Below, in pieces: positions 15,022 to 22,798 of a stretch of DNA of 25,938 bases (positions are counted from its first letter, which is position 1; each line of letters opens with the position of its first letter). The position numbers and the translations under genes were made by a program. Below the pieces are notes generated by a model. The model was not told the DNA's origin, made no database searches, and saw nothing but the letters and a program-made list of their open reading frames with translations. Source of the DNA: JABCYV01 sp035512155 (lineage in GTDB: Bacteria > Acidobacteriota > Terriglobia > Terriglobales > Acidobacteriaceae); NCBI GenBank assembly GCA_035512155.1, contig DATKEN010000100.1:1-25938 (forward strand), in the 5' to 3' direction.

Positions 15022-17217
15022 CTATTGTTTTTTCTTTCCGAATAGTCCCAGGATCTGCTGCACTGGGTTTTGTTGTTGCGGCGCCTGTTGTTGGGGCTGC
15101 TCGGCAGGGTTCTTAGGCCCGCCTAAGAGATTTTGCACCGTGCTGGCTACCGACGCCGGATTATTGATGTTCGGGATCAGCCCTTTTAGCTTCATTTGAG
15201 CCAGTTGCTGAACATCCGGTTCGAACCTCGGGTTTGAGAATGTCCCCGTAACCAACGCTGGAATTACCAACTCTCCTTGATTGTTTGCCAGCGCGGTTTT
15301 CATAAATCCACCAATATTTTGCCCGCCTACTTTCTGGCTAACTCCATGCGAAATCACTGCCGTCGCGTGCATGTTGAGGGCTTCGGTGACCAAGCTCGCC
15401 GTGCCCGCAAGCCCAATGGTTCCAATGTCGAGCTGGGCTTGCAAATCGTTGGTCTGCGCGATTCCGTTCTTCACGGTAATGTTGCCTGCCATCTTCTGAA
15501 TGTTGGTAACGCCCGATGCGGACTGAGCAGTTGAGCCGGCATTTAAGAAGCCGGCAATCGATGCGAGTTCGTGCCCAATGTTCGCCCCGGAGTACTTGAC
15601 GCTTGAGAAATTCAGACTGATGGTACCGTTTAAGGCTTTCATGATCTCCGGTCCGCTGATTGACTTGACGGGGCCGGCGGCGTGCATGTCCAGGTTCAGC
15701 GTCCCTTCGCCGCTAACCTTGTCGAGAGAGGTCACGCCATAAGCCTTCGCCAACGCCAAAATTGCAGGTAGTTGAGCATTGGGTGCCCGCACCGTCGCAT
15801 CCACGACCGGTGACGGAGACGAGTAATTTCGCATTGTGAATTGCGTGTTCACCGTGGTTCCGCCCGAAACCATGTTGAAAGGATTCGACCGAACCTCAGA
15901 AGGCGATAAGTTTAAGTTCATGGTCTGGATCTGTATGGGCTGTGGAATTTCTCTTCCACTCATCTGAATGTTGCTGGCAGTCAATGTTCCGGTCAGCGCC
16001 GGCTTATCTGCAGCGCCATTTGCTTGAACATTCGCATTCACGTTGCCCGTGACTGTGGTCCCCTGGGAAAAGGCCATGCCCGATGCGGCTGCGAATTTTG
16101 CCGCTTCCGCGATTGAAACATTGTTTGCCCTCAGATTGAGATAGATCTGCGCCGGCGTCGATTTGGAATCGACGGTCCCGCTCATCTCAAGGGGCGACGG
16201 TCCAAGTTTTACAGCGAATCTGCGAATCGTGATCAGGTCCACGGGCAAGTCGTCGGTCAGGTCGTATTGCGCTGAGACGGGATATCCGAGTTCCATTCCG
16301 TGCACTTTGACTTTCTCGATATTTGTTTCGCCTTCGGCAGTGAGCTTGCCCGAGTCACTATTGATTTTCGTCTGTCCGGTCATCACGCCGTCTGTTCCGC
16401 TCAGCGCTGGAGAATTGAGAAACTTTGATAAATCAACAATTCCAACCTGTTTTAAATTCAAGGTGCCATGGAACGGAGTTTTGCTAAGGTCCGGTTGGGC
16501 GAGCGGACCGCCCTTCCCCTGCAGCCGTAGATCCTGAGAGCCCGCACCCGGCATGTGCACAGCAGCATCGATGGTGAACACGCTATTGGGCGAAAAGTCT
16601 GTCAACGTGACATCAATGTGATCGTACAACGATGGCGTTTTGCTTTGCGCCTGGTCCAAAAGAGAAATCTGGCCGTCCTGAATCGTCAGTTTGCCCAGTG
16701 ACAATTGCTGCTCTGCTGCTCCTGGCGACGAGTTCTGCGGAGCAGTCTGTGACTCGGGAGAGGCAGGCTGCTTGTTCTTGGACGCGGTGGAAGGTGGCTG
16801 CCCAACCCCAGAATTGCCGGTCCCCGGAGGGTGCCCTAGAGAAGCAAAATTCCACTCCCCCTGGTGGTTTTTGATCAGGTTCACGCTGGGCCGCTGCAAA
16901 TCCAGAGAACTGATTTCGATCTGTTTGTGCAACAGCGGCAGAAGTCGAACTGAGATATCCAGTTCTTTGGCCTTTACGAAGGGTGCCTCCGGGCTAAAGC
17001 GTGGATCGTCAGCAATCGCCAGATCCTGTATCCCAAAGCTTGGTGGAAAGATCTTGAGATGCAAATCGCCCAGATTCACGGGACGCCCAACGTGTTTTTG
17101 CAGTTCGGACTGAATTCTGCCGCGGTACTGATTTACATCGAATGTTGCGGCAAAAATCAGAGCACCGACTACTATAATGAGCACGATAATCCCTAGCGCA
17201 ATTCCTATTTTCCGCAC
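15022..17217 (-). CDS. AsmA family protein
   Basis: AsmA-like proteins are anchored in the inner membrane with a large periplasmic beta-rich domain and are linked to envelope biogenesis and intermembrane lipid transport. The N-terminal helix (IGIALGIIVLIIVVGALIFA) is followed by the diagnostic FDVNQYRGRIQSELQKHVGR and LGDLHLKIFP, then by RPSVNLIKNHQGEWNFASL. Residues about 120-165 are a Pro/Ser/Gln-rich linker. The C-terminal half has the AsmA_2-type repeats (GTLNLDMHAAGPVKSISGPE, LNGTISLNFSSVKYSGANIG). The end is Gln/Pro-rich and closes with LGLFGKKKQ. The start is GTG at 17217 with GGAAGGAG 6 nt upstream. At 731 residues it is somewhat longer than E. coli AsmA. It is divergent from the ABC ATPase gene. 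Confidence 0.9.
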   Translation of the reverse strand: MRKIGIALGIIVLIIVVGALIFAATFDVNQYRGRIQSELQKHVGRPVNLGDLHLKIFPPSFGIQDLAIADDPRFSPEAPFVKAKELDISVRLLPLLHKQIEISSLDLQRPSVNLIKNHQGEWNFASLGHPPGTGNSGVGQPPSTASKNKQPASPESQTAPQNSSPGAAEQQLSLGKLTIQDGQISLLDQAQSKTPSLYDHIDVTLTDFSPNSVFTIDAAVHMPGAGSQDLRLQGKGGPLAQPDLSKTPFHGTLNLKQVGIVDLSKFLNSPALSGTDGVMTGQTKINSDSGKLTAEGETNIEKVKVHGMELGYPVSAQYDLTDDLPVDLITIRRFAVKLGPSPLEMSGTVDSKSTPAQIYLNLRANNVSIAEAAKFAAASGMAFSQGTTVTGNVNANVQANGAADKPALTGTLTASNIQMSGREIPQPIQIQTMNLNLSPSEVRSNPFNMVSGGTTVNTQFTMRNYSSPSPVVDATVRAPNAQLPAILALAKAYGVTSLDKVSGEGTLNLDMHAAGPVKSISGPEIMKALNGTISLNFSSVKYSGANIGHELASIAGFLNAGSTAQSASGVTNIQKMAGNITVKNGIAQTNDLQAQLDIGTIGLAGTASLVTEALNMHATAVISHGVSQKVGGQNIGGFMKTALANNQGELVIPALVTGTFSNPRFEPDVQQLAQMKLKGLIPNINNPASVASTVQNLLGGPKNPAEQPQQQAPQQQNPVQQILGLFGKKKQ

Positions 17218-17515
17218 AAAAAACTCCTTCCCAGTGGCGGCAACACGTCGTTTGATGAGGTCTCGTCGATGGGGTTTGCCGATACTGGCATCGCGAGGGG
17301 TACTTTCTCTTTAGGCTGGACCAGATAATTCTATCTCGTTTGCCAAGACAGCCCGCCGTTTTTGTGATCTAAGGGCGGCACGGTCGTTTGCTGCAGCGAA
17401 TACCAGATTTCTCGGGCTACGGGCTTTTTCCCAAAGGACTACGGTCAACGGTGTATCGGGGTTTTTGCAAAGATCGGGAGGGGGGAGCAGTTTCGCAGAA
17501 TGCTACTATCCGCAT

Positions 17516-18346
17516 GTGGCTCTTCTCGAAGTCCGCAACCTGACTAAGGTTTTCCCGCTCGGCGAATCTATCTTTGGTGGAGGTGCGACCAGCGAAGTCC
17601 GAGCCGTAGAAAATGTTTCCCTCGATATTGAATCCGGCGAGACTCTCGGGCTAGTCGGCGAGTCCGGATCAGGTAAGAGTACGCTCGGGCGCCTGGTACT
17701 ACGCTTGATCGAACCAACTTCCGGCAGCATCCGTTTCGACGGCAACGACCTGCTTGCCGCCAGCCGCGGAGATGTGCGCCGCCTACGCCGCGACATGCAG
17801 ATCATCTTCCAGGACCCTTTCGGCTCGCTCGATCCTCGCATGCGAGTGGAAGAAATCGTCAGCGAGCCGCTCATGATCCACGAACCCATGAGCGCGTTCG
17901 CGGGTGCCCCACCCTTTTCGCGTTCTTTGCGAAAGGGTGGGATTCGCACCCGAGTTGCCGAGCTCCTCCGCGCGGTCGGACTTGACGAATCCGCCCTCGG
18001 CCGTTTCCCCCACGAATTCAGCGGCGGCCAGCGGCAACGGGTCGGAATCGCACGCGCCCTCGCCCTGCATCCGCGCTTGATCGTCGCCGACGAACCGGTC
18101 TCCGCCCTCGACGTCAGCGTCGGAGCGCAGATCGTAAACCTGCTCGCCCGGTTGCAACGCGAATTTGGTCTGACCTATCTGTTCATCTCTCATTCCATGC
18201 CGGTCGTCCGCTATCTGGCCACTCGCATCGCCGTGATGTACGGCGGAAAAATCGTCGAGATCGGACCCACGGCCCAGATCACCACTCAACCCAGTCACCC
18301 CTACACCCGAACCCTGTTGGAAGCCACTCCCGAAGTCGCCGTGTAG
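17516..18346 (+). CDS. OppF/DppF-type ABC transporter ATP-binding protein with in-frame repeat insert
   Basis: The ATPase subunit of a peptide/nickel-type ABC importer. Walker A is GESGSGKST (residues 48-56), Q-loop FQDPFGSLDPRM, signature FSGGQRQRVGIARAL, Walker B LIVADEPVSALD and H-loop ISHSM (usually ISHDL). The C-terminal HPYTRTLL segment is typical of OppD/OppF proteins. GTG at 17516 gives the usual beginning (ALLEVRNLTKVFP). A GGGAGGGGGGAG lies too far upstream (about 30 nt) to serve it, so initiation is unclear. Residues 129-146 are encoded by a palindromic repeat (17901-17952) placed between the SEPLMIHE and RVAELLRAVGL segments, at a surface loop of the fold. No permease or second ATPase is adjacent. 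The domain is otherwise complete and is probably functional. Confidence 0.88.
   Translation: MALLEVRNLTKVFPLGESIFGGGATSEVRAVENVSLDIESGETLGLVGESGSGKSTLGRLVLRLIEPTSGSIRFDGNDLLAASRGDVRRLRRDMQIIFQDPFGSLDPRMRVEEIVSEPLMIHEPMSAFAGAPPFSRSLRKGGIRTRVAELLRAVGLDESALGRFPHEFSGGQRQRVGIARALALHPRLIVADEPVSALDVSVGAQIVNLLARLQREFGLTYLFISHSMPVVRYLATRIAVMYGGKIVEIGPTAQITTQPSHPYTRTLLEATPEVAV
17901..17952 (+). repeat. Palindromic repeat inside ABC ATPase coding sequence, copy 2
   Basis: The outer arms CGGGTGC/GCACCCG and inner arms CCACCCTTTTCGC/GCGAAAGGGTGG enclose loop GTTCTTT. The element is homologous to the minus strand of 9854-9893 over most of its length and shares the 13-nt core (17919-17931). It keeps the reading frame and encodes about 17 residues (GAPPFSRSLRKGGIRTR) foreign to the family alignment at this point. 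Confidence 0.8.
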
Positions 18347-18423
18347 AACTGCTGTCCATCGGCTGAGTGGCGCAATAATCCGCGTAGGTTTATCCTTGCT
18401 GTCACTTTTCGGAGGTACTGTCG

Positions 18424-18951
18424 ATGAAACGATTTTTCGCGGTGTTATTGCTCCTCGTCTCCTCTACCGTTGTCTTCGCTCAACAGACCAAGAACCCCGT
18501 TTCTACGGTGCTTCGCGATGCCCTGCCCGGTCGCCAGAAAAACACCGTTGCCGCCATCGAAGAAATGCCCGCGGATAAGTTCGGGTATAAGCCAACTCCA
18601 GAGCAATTGTCGTTTGGCGCTTTCGCGGCTCATATCGTCGAGGGGAATAATTTCTTTTGCGCCAACGTTGGCGACGTTCCCCAGCCGAAAGTCGAAGACT
18701 TAAAGGGAACCGAAAGTAAGGAAAAACTGGTTGCAGCGGTGAAAGCCTCGTTTGATTTCTGCGGTGACGCTCTCGCCAAGGCTGATGACTCCAAGTTGGG
18801 CGATTCCATTAAAGGCTTTGATGGTAAGCCTCGTCCTCGCGCCTGGGCCTTTCTGGCGCTGGCCAGCAGTTGGGCCGATCACTACGCTATCGTCGCCATG
18901 TACCTCCGGCTGAACGGCTCGGTTCCACCGTCCGCACAGCCGAAGAAGTGA
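18424..18951 (+). CDS. Secreted DinB-superfamily protein
   Basis: A signal peptide (MKRFFAVLLLLVSSTVVFAQ) precedes a DinB/YfiT-like four-helix bundle: LPGRQKNTVAAIEEMPADKF with the family-typical YKPTPEQLSFGAFAAHIVEG, and near the end ALASSWADHYAIVAMYLRLN. DinB-like proteins usually bind a metal through three histidines; the visible candidates are AAHIV and ADHYA, so the third ligand is not obvious. The start ATG at 18424 has GGAGG 8 nt upstream. At 175 residues it has the expected size plus the signal. Many acidobacterial genomes encode exported DinB proteins of unknown activity. It is 77 bp downstream of the ABC ATPase on the same strand, with no obvious functional link. Confidence 0.83.
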   Translation: MKRFFAVLLLLVSSTVVFAQQTKNPVSTVLRDALPGRQKNTVAAIEEMPADKFGYKPTPEQLSFGAFAAHIVEGNNFFCANVGDVPQPKVEDLKGTESKEKLVAAVKASFDFCGDALAKADDSKLGDSIKGFDGKPRPRAWAFLALASSWADHYAIVAMYLRLNGSVPPSAQPKK

Positions 18952-19009
18952 CGGACAATGCCGTATAATATTGATTTTGAAGGTACTAAATGGTTAGCTG
19001 GCATAATTA

Positions 19010-19035
19010 TATAGCGTATGGTTCTACGCTATAAT
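19010..19035 (+). promoter_or_regulatory. Palindromic operator overlapping -10 of the vapBC-like operon
   Basis: TATAGCGTA and TACGCTATA form a perfect 9-bp inverted repeat with a 6-nt spacer (19010-19033). A TATAAT at 19030-19035 overlaps the right arm and lies 16 nt before the antitoxin ATG. This is the layout expected for autorepression by an antitoxin/toxin complex. Confidence 0.65.
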
Positions 19036-19051
19036 ACTGCTCGGGATCGGA

Positions 19052-19306
19052 ATGCCACTGAGTATTAAGAACGAGCGAACCGAGCGCCTTGCCCGCGAAG
19101 TTGCGAGAGAGACTGGCGAGTCTCTGACTGAAGCCATTCACAATTCTCTGGCCGAGCGATGGGAGCGGATGAGGAGCAGGCGGCGCGGCCGCGTTCTGAC
19201 GAGTCAGCTTGAAGACATTTTGCATCGGGTGGACGCCCTTCCAACCCTCGACTCGCGACCCGAAGAAGAAATCCTCGGGTATGACGAGCACGGAATGCCG
19301 CACTGA
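19052..19306 (+). CDS. vapB: VapB-type antitoxin
   Basis: An 84-residue antitoxin of the Rv0623-like/PSK transcription factor group. It begins MPLSIKNERTERLAREVARE, the ribbon-helix-helix DNA-binding part, followed by TGESLTEAIHNSLAERWERM. An Arg-rich stretch (RSRRRGRV) leads to an acidic C-terminal tail (LDSRPEEEILGYDEHGMPH) that would occupy the toxin's active-site groove. It neutralises the PIN toxin downstream and represses its own operon. Its TGA stop overlaps the toxin ATG (TGATG), so the two are translationally coupled. A perfect palindrome overlapping the -10 box lies directly upstream. The call is confident; the specific subfamily is assigned by motif only. Confidence 0.92.
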   Translation: MPLSIKNERTERLAREVARETGESLTEAIHNSLAERWERMRSRRRGRVLTSQLEDILHRVDALPTLDSRPEEEILGYDEHGMPH

Positions 19307-19701
19307 TGGTGATCGATACCTCGGCCCTGGTCGCTATTTTCCTGGCCGAGCCCGAGCGCAAGCGTTTTCTCGATCTGATTGTCGAGGCTGGCACACGTCT
19401 CATCTCCGCCGCCAATGCACTCGAAACAGGAATTGTTCTGGAAGCCAAACGCGGCGAAGCCGCAGGCCGCGAATTCGATCTCTTCCTTGTCCGCGCTAAT
19501 CTACTAGTCGTCCCCGTGGACGGCGAACAGGTCGAAATCGCGCGATCGGCCTGGCGCAAATACGGCAAAGGCCGCCATTCGGCTGCCCTCAACTTCGGAG
19601 ACTGTTTCGCTTATGCTCTCGCCAAGTCCTCAGGCGAACCGCTGCTGGCGAAGGGCACCGATTTCGCACTCACCGACATTGAAGTCTGTCGAGCCCGCTA
19701 A
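19306..19701 (+). CDS. vapC: VapC-type PIN-domain toxin
   Basis: A 131-residue PIN ribonuclease toxin. The conserved acidic residues are D4 (MVIDTSALVAIF), E40 (NALETGIVL), D99 (NFGDCFAYALAK) and D119 (LLAKGTDFALTDI), which together bind Mg2+ or Mn2+. VapC toxins cut specific RNAs such as initiator tRNA or rRNA; this one's target cannot be read from sequence. The ATG overlaps the antitoxin stop. All catalytic positions are present, so it appears intact. It is followed by a strong hairpin at 19724 and then by a second PIN module. Confidence 0.94.
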   Translation: MVIDTSALVAIFLAEPERKRFLDLIVEAGTRLISAANALETGIVLEAKRGEAAGREFDLFLVRANLLVVPVDGEQVEIARSAWRKYGKGRHSAALNFGDCFAYALAKSSGEPLLAKGTDFALTDIEVCRAR

Positions 19702-19723
19702 GCCTGTTGGCCTATCAATGTAG

Positions 19724-19744
19724 GCACGGGCGTCGCGCCCGTGC
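19724..19744. repeat. Perfect GC-rich hairpin between the two toxin-antitoxin modules
   Basis: GCACGGGCG and CGCCCGTGC form a perfect 9-bp stem with a TCG loop. No T tract follows. It could help to end the first operon's transcript or be a dispersed intergenic repeat; its position separates the two toxin-antitoxin units. Confidence 0.6.
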
Positions 19745-19752
19745 AAGGTGCC

Positions 19753-19781
19753 TTGACAATGTGCCACATAATGTGTCACAT
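19753..19781 (+). promoter_or_regulatory. -35 box and tandem operator half-sites of second toxin-antitoxin operon
   Basis: TTGACA at 19753-19758 is followed by two 11-bp near-identical palindromes, ATGTGCCACAT (19759-19769) and ATGTGTCACAT (19771-19781), 12 bp apart. A -10 at the usual distance would fall at about 19776-19781 and place the transcription start next to the ATG at 19789, giving a leaderless mRNA. The palindromes fill the spacer, ideal for repression by the antitoxin. Confidence 0.5.
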
Positions 19782-19788
19782 CTGTAAC

Positions 19789-20028
19789 ATGCCTTCCGTT
19801 AACATCCGCCAACTTCGAGACACCCGCCGCCTAAAAGCCTGGCTTAGAGCGGGGAACACCGTTGAACTCCGGGAGCGTAACCGCGTCATTGCCCGCATTG
19901 TTCCCGAAAAACAGCACGAAGAGCGTCCGGTCAAATACCCGGACTTCGCCGCCCGACGCCAAAAGATTTTTGGCGATCGGGTTCTGTCGATAGTCGATGA
20001 TTTGATAAGGGATCGCGGTCGCTATTGA
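19789..20028 (+). CDS. Phd/YefM-like antitoxin
   Basis: A 79-residue protein beginning MPSVNIRQLRDTRRLKAWLR, with AGNTVELRERNRVIARIVPE. This is the Phd/YefM fold, where an N-terminal strand-helix DNA-binding part is followed by the typical 'V-x-x-R-(G/N)-x-x-(V/I)-A-R-I-(V/I)-P' strand. The C-terminal part (RRQKIFGDRVLSIVDDLIRD) would bind the toxin. The frame is open upstream to 19741, but ATG at 19789 is the start that fits the family; the earlier codons run through the putative operator. No Shine-Dalgarno is visible, consistent with a leaderless transcript. Its TGA stop overlaps the toxin's TTG start (TTGA). It probably represses itself through the adjacent paired palindromes. Confidence 0.87.
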   Translation: MPSVNIRQLRDTRRLKAWLRAGNTVELRERNRVIARIVPEKQHEERPVKYPDFAARRQKIFGDRVLSIVDDLIRDRGRY

Positions 20029-20453
20029 CTACTATTTACGCAGACACCAGCTTCTTCGTATCAATCTATGTGCAGGACGGTCATTCTGCAGCAGCGCAAG
20101 AGTTGATGAATCTGAATCCGCGTCTTTGGTTTTGCCCCCTTCATCTAGCAGAGTGTTTTCATGCCATCGCCCAGCTGGTCTTTTACCGCAGGATGTCCGC
20201 AGCGGACGCGCAGGATATCTATCGTCACTTAAGAAGCGATCAAACCGCAGGACTATGGATCGAAACCCCTATGCCAGAAAAGGCTTTCGACCTCTGTGCC
20301 GATCTCGCCCGTCGCTATGGGCCGAAACTCGGCGTAAGAACGCTGGATAGCTTACATGTCGCCTGCGCATTGGAGCTAAGAGCAGAGCAATTCTGGACCT
20401 TCGACGAACGCCAGGCCAGATTAGCCAGAGCTGCCGGCCTCAAGACTTCCTGA
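20025..20453 (+). CDS. PIN-domain toxin (second module)
   Basis: A 142-residue PIN ribonuclease toxin with acidic residues at D7 (IYADTSFFVSIY), E43 (HLAECFHAI), D108 (RTLDSLHVACAL) and D127 (WTFDERQARLARAAGLK). This is the complete catalytic set, with the VapC-like C-terminal motif. The start is TTG at 20025, overlapping the antitoxin stop by 4 nt; no ATG is available nearby in frame, so coupled reinitiation is likely. It differs in sequence from the first toxin and pairs with a different antitoxin fold, so the two modules did not arise by simple local duplication. It converges on the EF-G-like gene with a 43-bp gap. Confidence 0.92.
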   Translation: MTTIYADTSFFVSIYVQDGHSAAAQELMNLNPRLWFCPLHLAECFHAIAQLVFYRRMSAADAQDIYRHLRSDQTAGLWIETPMPEKAFDLCADLARRYGPKLGVRTLDSLHVACALELRAEQFWTFDERQARLARAAGLKTS

Positions 20454-20496
20454 ACCCGCAGATATTACTTACCATCAGTTCCGAACTAAATGGGGT

Positions 20497-22605
20497 CTAC
20501 TCCTCTTCTTCCTTCACTTCTCCGCGTTCTGCCTTCGCCTTATCAATGATCTTCTCCTGCAACTGCCCCGGCACCACATCATAGTGATGCATTTCCATGC
20601 TAAAACTTCCCCGTCCCTGCGTCATGGATGTCAAATCGGCGCCGTAAGTCAGCATCTCAGCCATCGGCACTTCCGCTTTTACCACCGTGTTGCCGCCCTT
20701 ATTGTCCATCCCCTGGATGCGTCCCCGCCGGCTATTGAGATCGCCCATGATCGTGCCCGCAAATTCATCCGGCACTGTAATCTCAACCGCCATAACTGGT
20801 TCCAGTAGTGTCGGCTTGGCAACTTCCATAGCTTTCTTGAACGCAATCCGTCCAGCCATCTGAAACGACAAATCGTTCGAATCCACGTCGTGATACGACC
20901 CGTCGTACAGAGTCACTCTGAAATCAACCATGGGATAGCCCGCCAGATAGCCGCGCGCGGCCGCGTCCTTAATCCCCTTTTCCACCGGTGGGATGAAGTT
21001 CTTCGGGATCGCGCCGCCAAAGATATCGTTTACAAACTCAAAATTTCCGCCCCGAGGCAGCGGCTCGACCTTGATCTTGCAGTCGCCGTACTGCCCATGC
21101 CCGCCAGTCTGTTTTTTATGTCGCCCCTGCACGTCGGCCTTGCCGCGAATCGTCTCGCGGTACGGGACCTTTGGCGCTTTCAGGTTTACTTCCGTGTGAT
21201 AGCGCTTCTTCATCTTCGAGACCACCACTTCAATGTGCTGCTGTCCCGTGCCCGCAATCAGGAATTCCTTGGTCTGCGGATCGCGGAAGAAGCGCAGCAT
21301 GGCATCTTCTTCCATCAATTTATGGATACCTGGCCCCAGCTTGTCCTCGTCGGCCCGGCTCTTGGGTTCGATGGCAAATGTGATGGCTGGCTCCGGCAGC
21401 TTGACCTTGGGATACTGAATGGGCGCGCTCTTGTCCCCCAGGGTGTCGCCGGTCAGCGTGTCTTTCAGTTTGGCCACTGCCCCGATGTCGCCAGCGTGCA
21501 GCTCAATCACCGGTACCGAGGTCTTCCCTTGCATGATCGAGATGTGCGCCAGTTTCTCGGACGAGCCCCGGCTGAAGTTCTGCAGCGTGACATCGTTCTT
21601 CAGCACACCAGAAAAAACCTTGAAGTAGGAAATTCGCCCCGCAAAAGCGTCGGAAACCGTCTTGAAGACATAGACCGAAACTGGCTCCGTGTCCGCCTCT
21701 TTGCGCCGCGGCGGCTCGCCATTGCCCGAAGCCGCAACTTCGCCCTGCACCCATTCATGCTCCGCCGGCGCGGGCGTGTAGTCGACAATGAAGTCCATCA
21801 CCCGGTCCGCCCCGACATTGCCCAACCCTGAACCAAAAATCACGGGGAAGAGTTTGTCTTCGCGAATGGCGTTATGCAGTGCGGGAATCAGATCCTCTTC
21901 CGGAATCGTTCCCTTCTCGAAGAATTCCTCCATTAGGGCGTCGTTTCCCTCGGCCACCAGTTCCACCAGCTTCTCGTGCGCCGCCTGCACTTCATCTTTC
22001 ATGTCAGCTGGGATCTCAGTTTCCTTCCCCTTGCCGTTGCCACCCAGCTCGTAGGTGTATGCCTTCATGGTGACCAGATCTACCACGCCGCGAAAGTTCT
22101 TCTCCTTCCCAATTGGCAGCTCGAGTGGAATCACCGAACGCCCGAATGCATTAGTCAGCGACTCCAGCACCCGCTCCGCATCTGCGCGCTCTCGATCCAT
22201 ACGGCTTGCCACGATAAGCCTGGGGGTCTTGAATTCCTCGCAGTAATTCCACACTCGTTGGGTGACCACTTCGACTCCGGCCACGCCGTCCACCACTACG
22301 ATGGCCGCGTCTACCACCGGCAGCGCCAGCTTGGCTTCGTGGACAAACATGCTGAATCCGGGGGTATCCACAATGTTGATCTTAGTTTTGCCCCACTCCA
22401 CGTACGCCAGGCTGGCCGCAATCGACATCTTGCGCGCGACCTCTTCGTCATCGTAATCAGTGGTCGCCGAGCCGTCGTCCACCCGCCCCATGCGCTGCGT
22501 CGCGCCGCTGGTGTAGAGCATCGCCGAGACCAGCGAGGTCTTCCCCGCATGCCCATGCCCCACCACCGCCACATTACGGATATTCGCGCCCTCATAAGCT
22601 TTCAC
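20497..22605 (-). CDS. Elongation factor G-like translational GTPase (divergent paralogue)
   Basis: A 702-residue EF-G-type GTPase with the whole domain set. G1 is GHGHAGKTS (residues 16-24) and G3 is DTPG (80-83). Later come the EF-G domain II, III and IV segments (VSVYVFKTVSDAFAGRISYF, TGGHGQYGDCKIKVEPLPRG) and a domain V region (VMAVEITVPDEFAGTIMGDL, with NSRRGRIQGMD). Canonical EF-G has His after DTPG and NKxD at G4; here these positions are Phe84 and SRMD (134-137), so it is not the housekeeping FusA. It fits EF-G-2/FusA2-like paralogues, whose role in translocation, recycling or stress is unsettled. The start is GTG at 22605 with AAAGGAG about 8 nt upstream. The C-terminus is acidic (EVKEEEE). 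Confidence 0.9.
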   Translation of the reverse strand: MKAYEGANIRNVAVVGHGHAGKTSLVSAMLYTSGATQRMGRVDDGSATTDYDDEEVARKMSIAASLAYVEWGKTKINIVDTPGFSMFVHEAKLALPVVDAAIVVVDGVAGVEVVTQRVWNYCEEFKTPRLIVASRMDRERADAERVLESLTNAFGRSVIPLELPIGKEKNFRGVVDLVTMKAYTYELGGNGKGKETEIPADMKDEVQAAHEKLVELVAEGNDALMEEFFEKGTIPEEDLIPALHNAIREDKLFPVIFGSGLGNVGADRVMDFIVDYTPAPAEHEWVQGEVAASGNGEPPRRKEADTEPVSVYVFKTVSDAFAGRISYFKVFSGVLKNDVTLQNFSRGSSEKLAHISIMQGKTSVPVIELHAGDIGAVAKLKDTLTGDTLGDKSAPIQYPKVKLPEPAITFAIEPKSRADEDKLGPGIHKLMEEDAMLRFFRDPQTKEFLIAGTGQQHIEVVVSKMKKRYHTEVNLKAPKVPYRETIRGKADVQGRHKKQTGGHGQYGDCKIKVEPLPRGGNFEFVNDIFGGAIPKNFIPPVEKGIKDAAARGYLAGYPMVDFRVTLYDGSYHDVDSNDLSFQMAGRIAFKKAMEVAKPTLLEPVMAVEITVPDEFAGTIMGDLNSRRGRIQGMDNKGGNTVVKAEVPMAEMLTYGADLTSMTQGRGSFSMEMHHYDVVPGQLQEKIIDKAKAERGEVKEEEE

Positions 22606-22798
22606 TGGTTCACTCCTTTAATCGCCACGACGGACCATCACTTGCCCGGCCAAGCGTACGCTCGGCAGTCCCAACGGATTCTTGACTATGGGTGAGATCA
22701 TAAATAGGACTTCAAGAAGAGCACGGCTTACAAGCCAATACCAATCGCCCTATCAAAACTTACGATGCTACCACAGCGGAATTTAGCCGCTCAACTGG

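Noticed and set aside
19724..19744. Hairpin considered as operator for the second toxin-antitoxin operon
   Set aside because: It lies upstream of the -35 box and differs from the paired ATGTG/CACAT sites, which are better operator candidates.
20890..21831. A 313-residue open frame on the plus strand opposite the EF-G-like gene
   Set aside because: It lies wholly antisense to a well-supported GTPase, shows no family motif and has the Arg/His/Leu-rich composition of a shadow frame in high-GC DNA.
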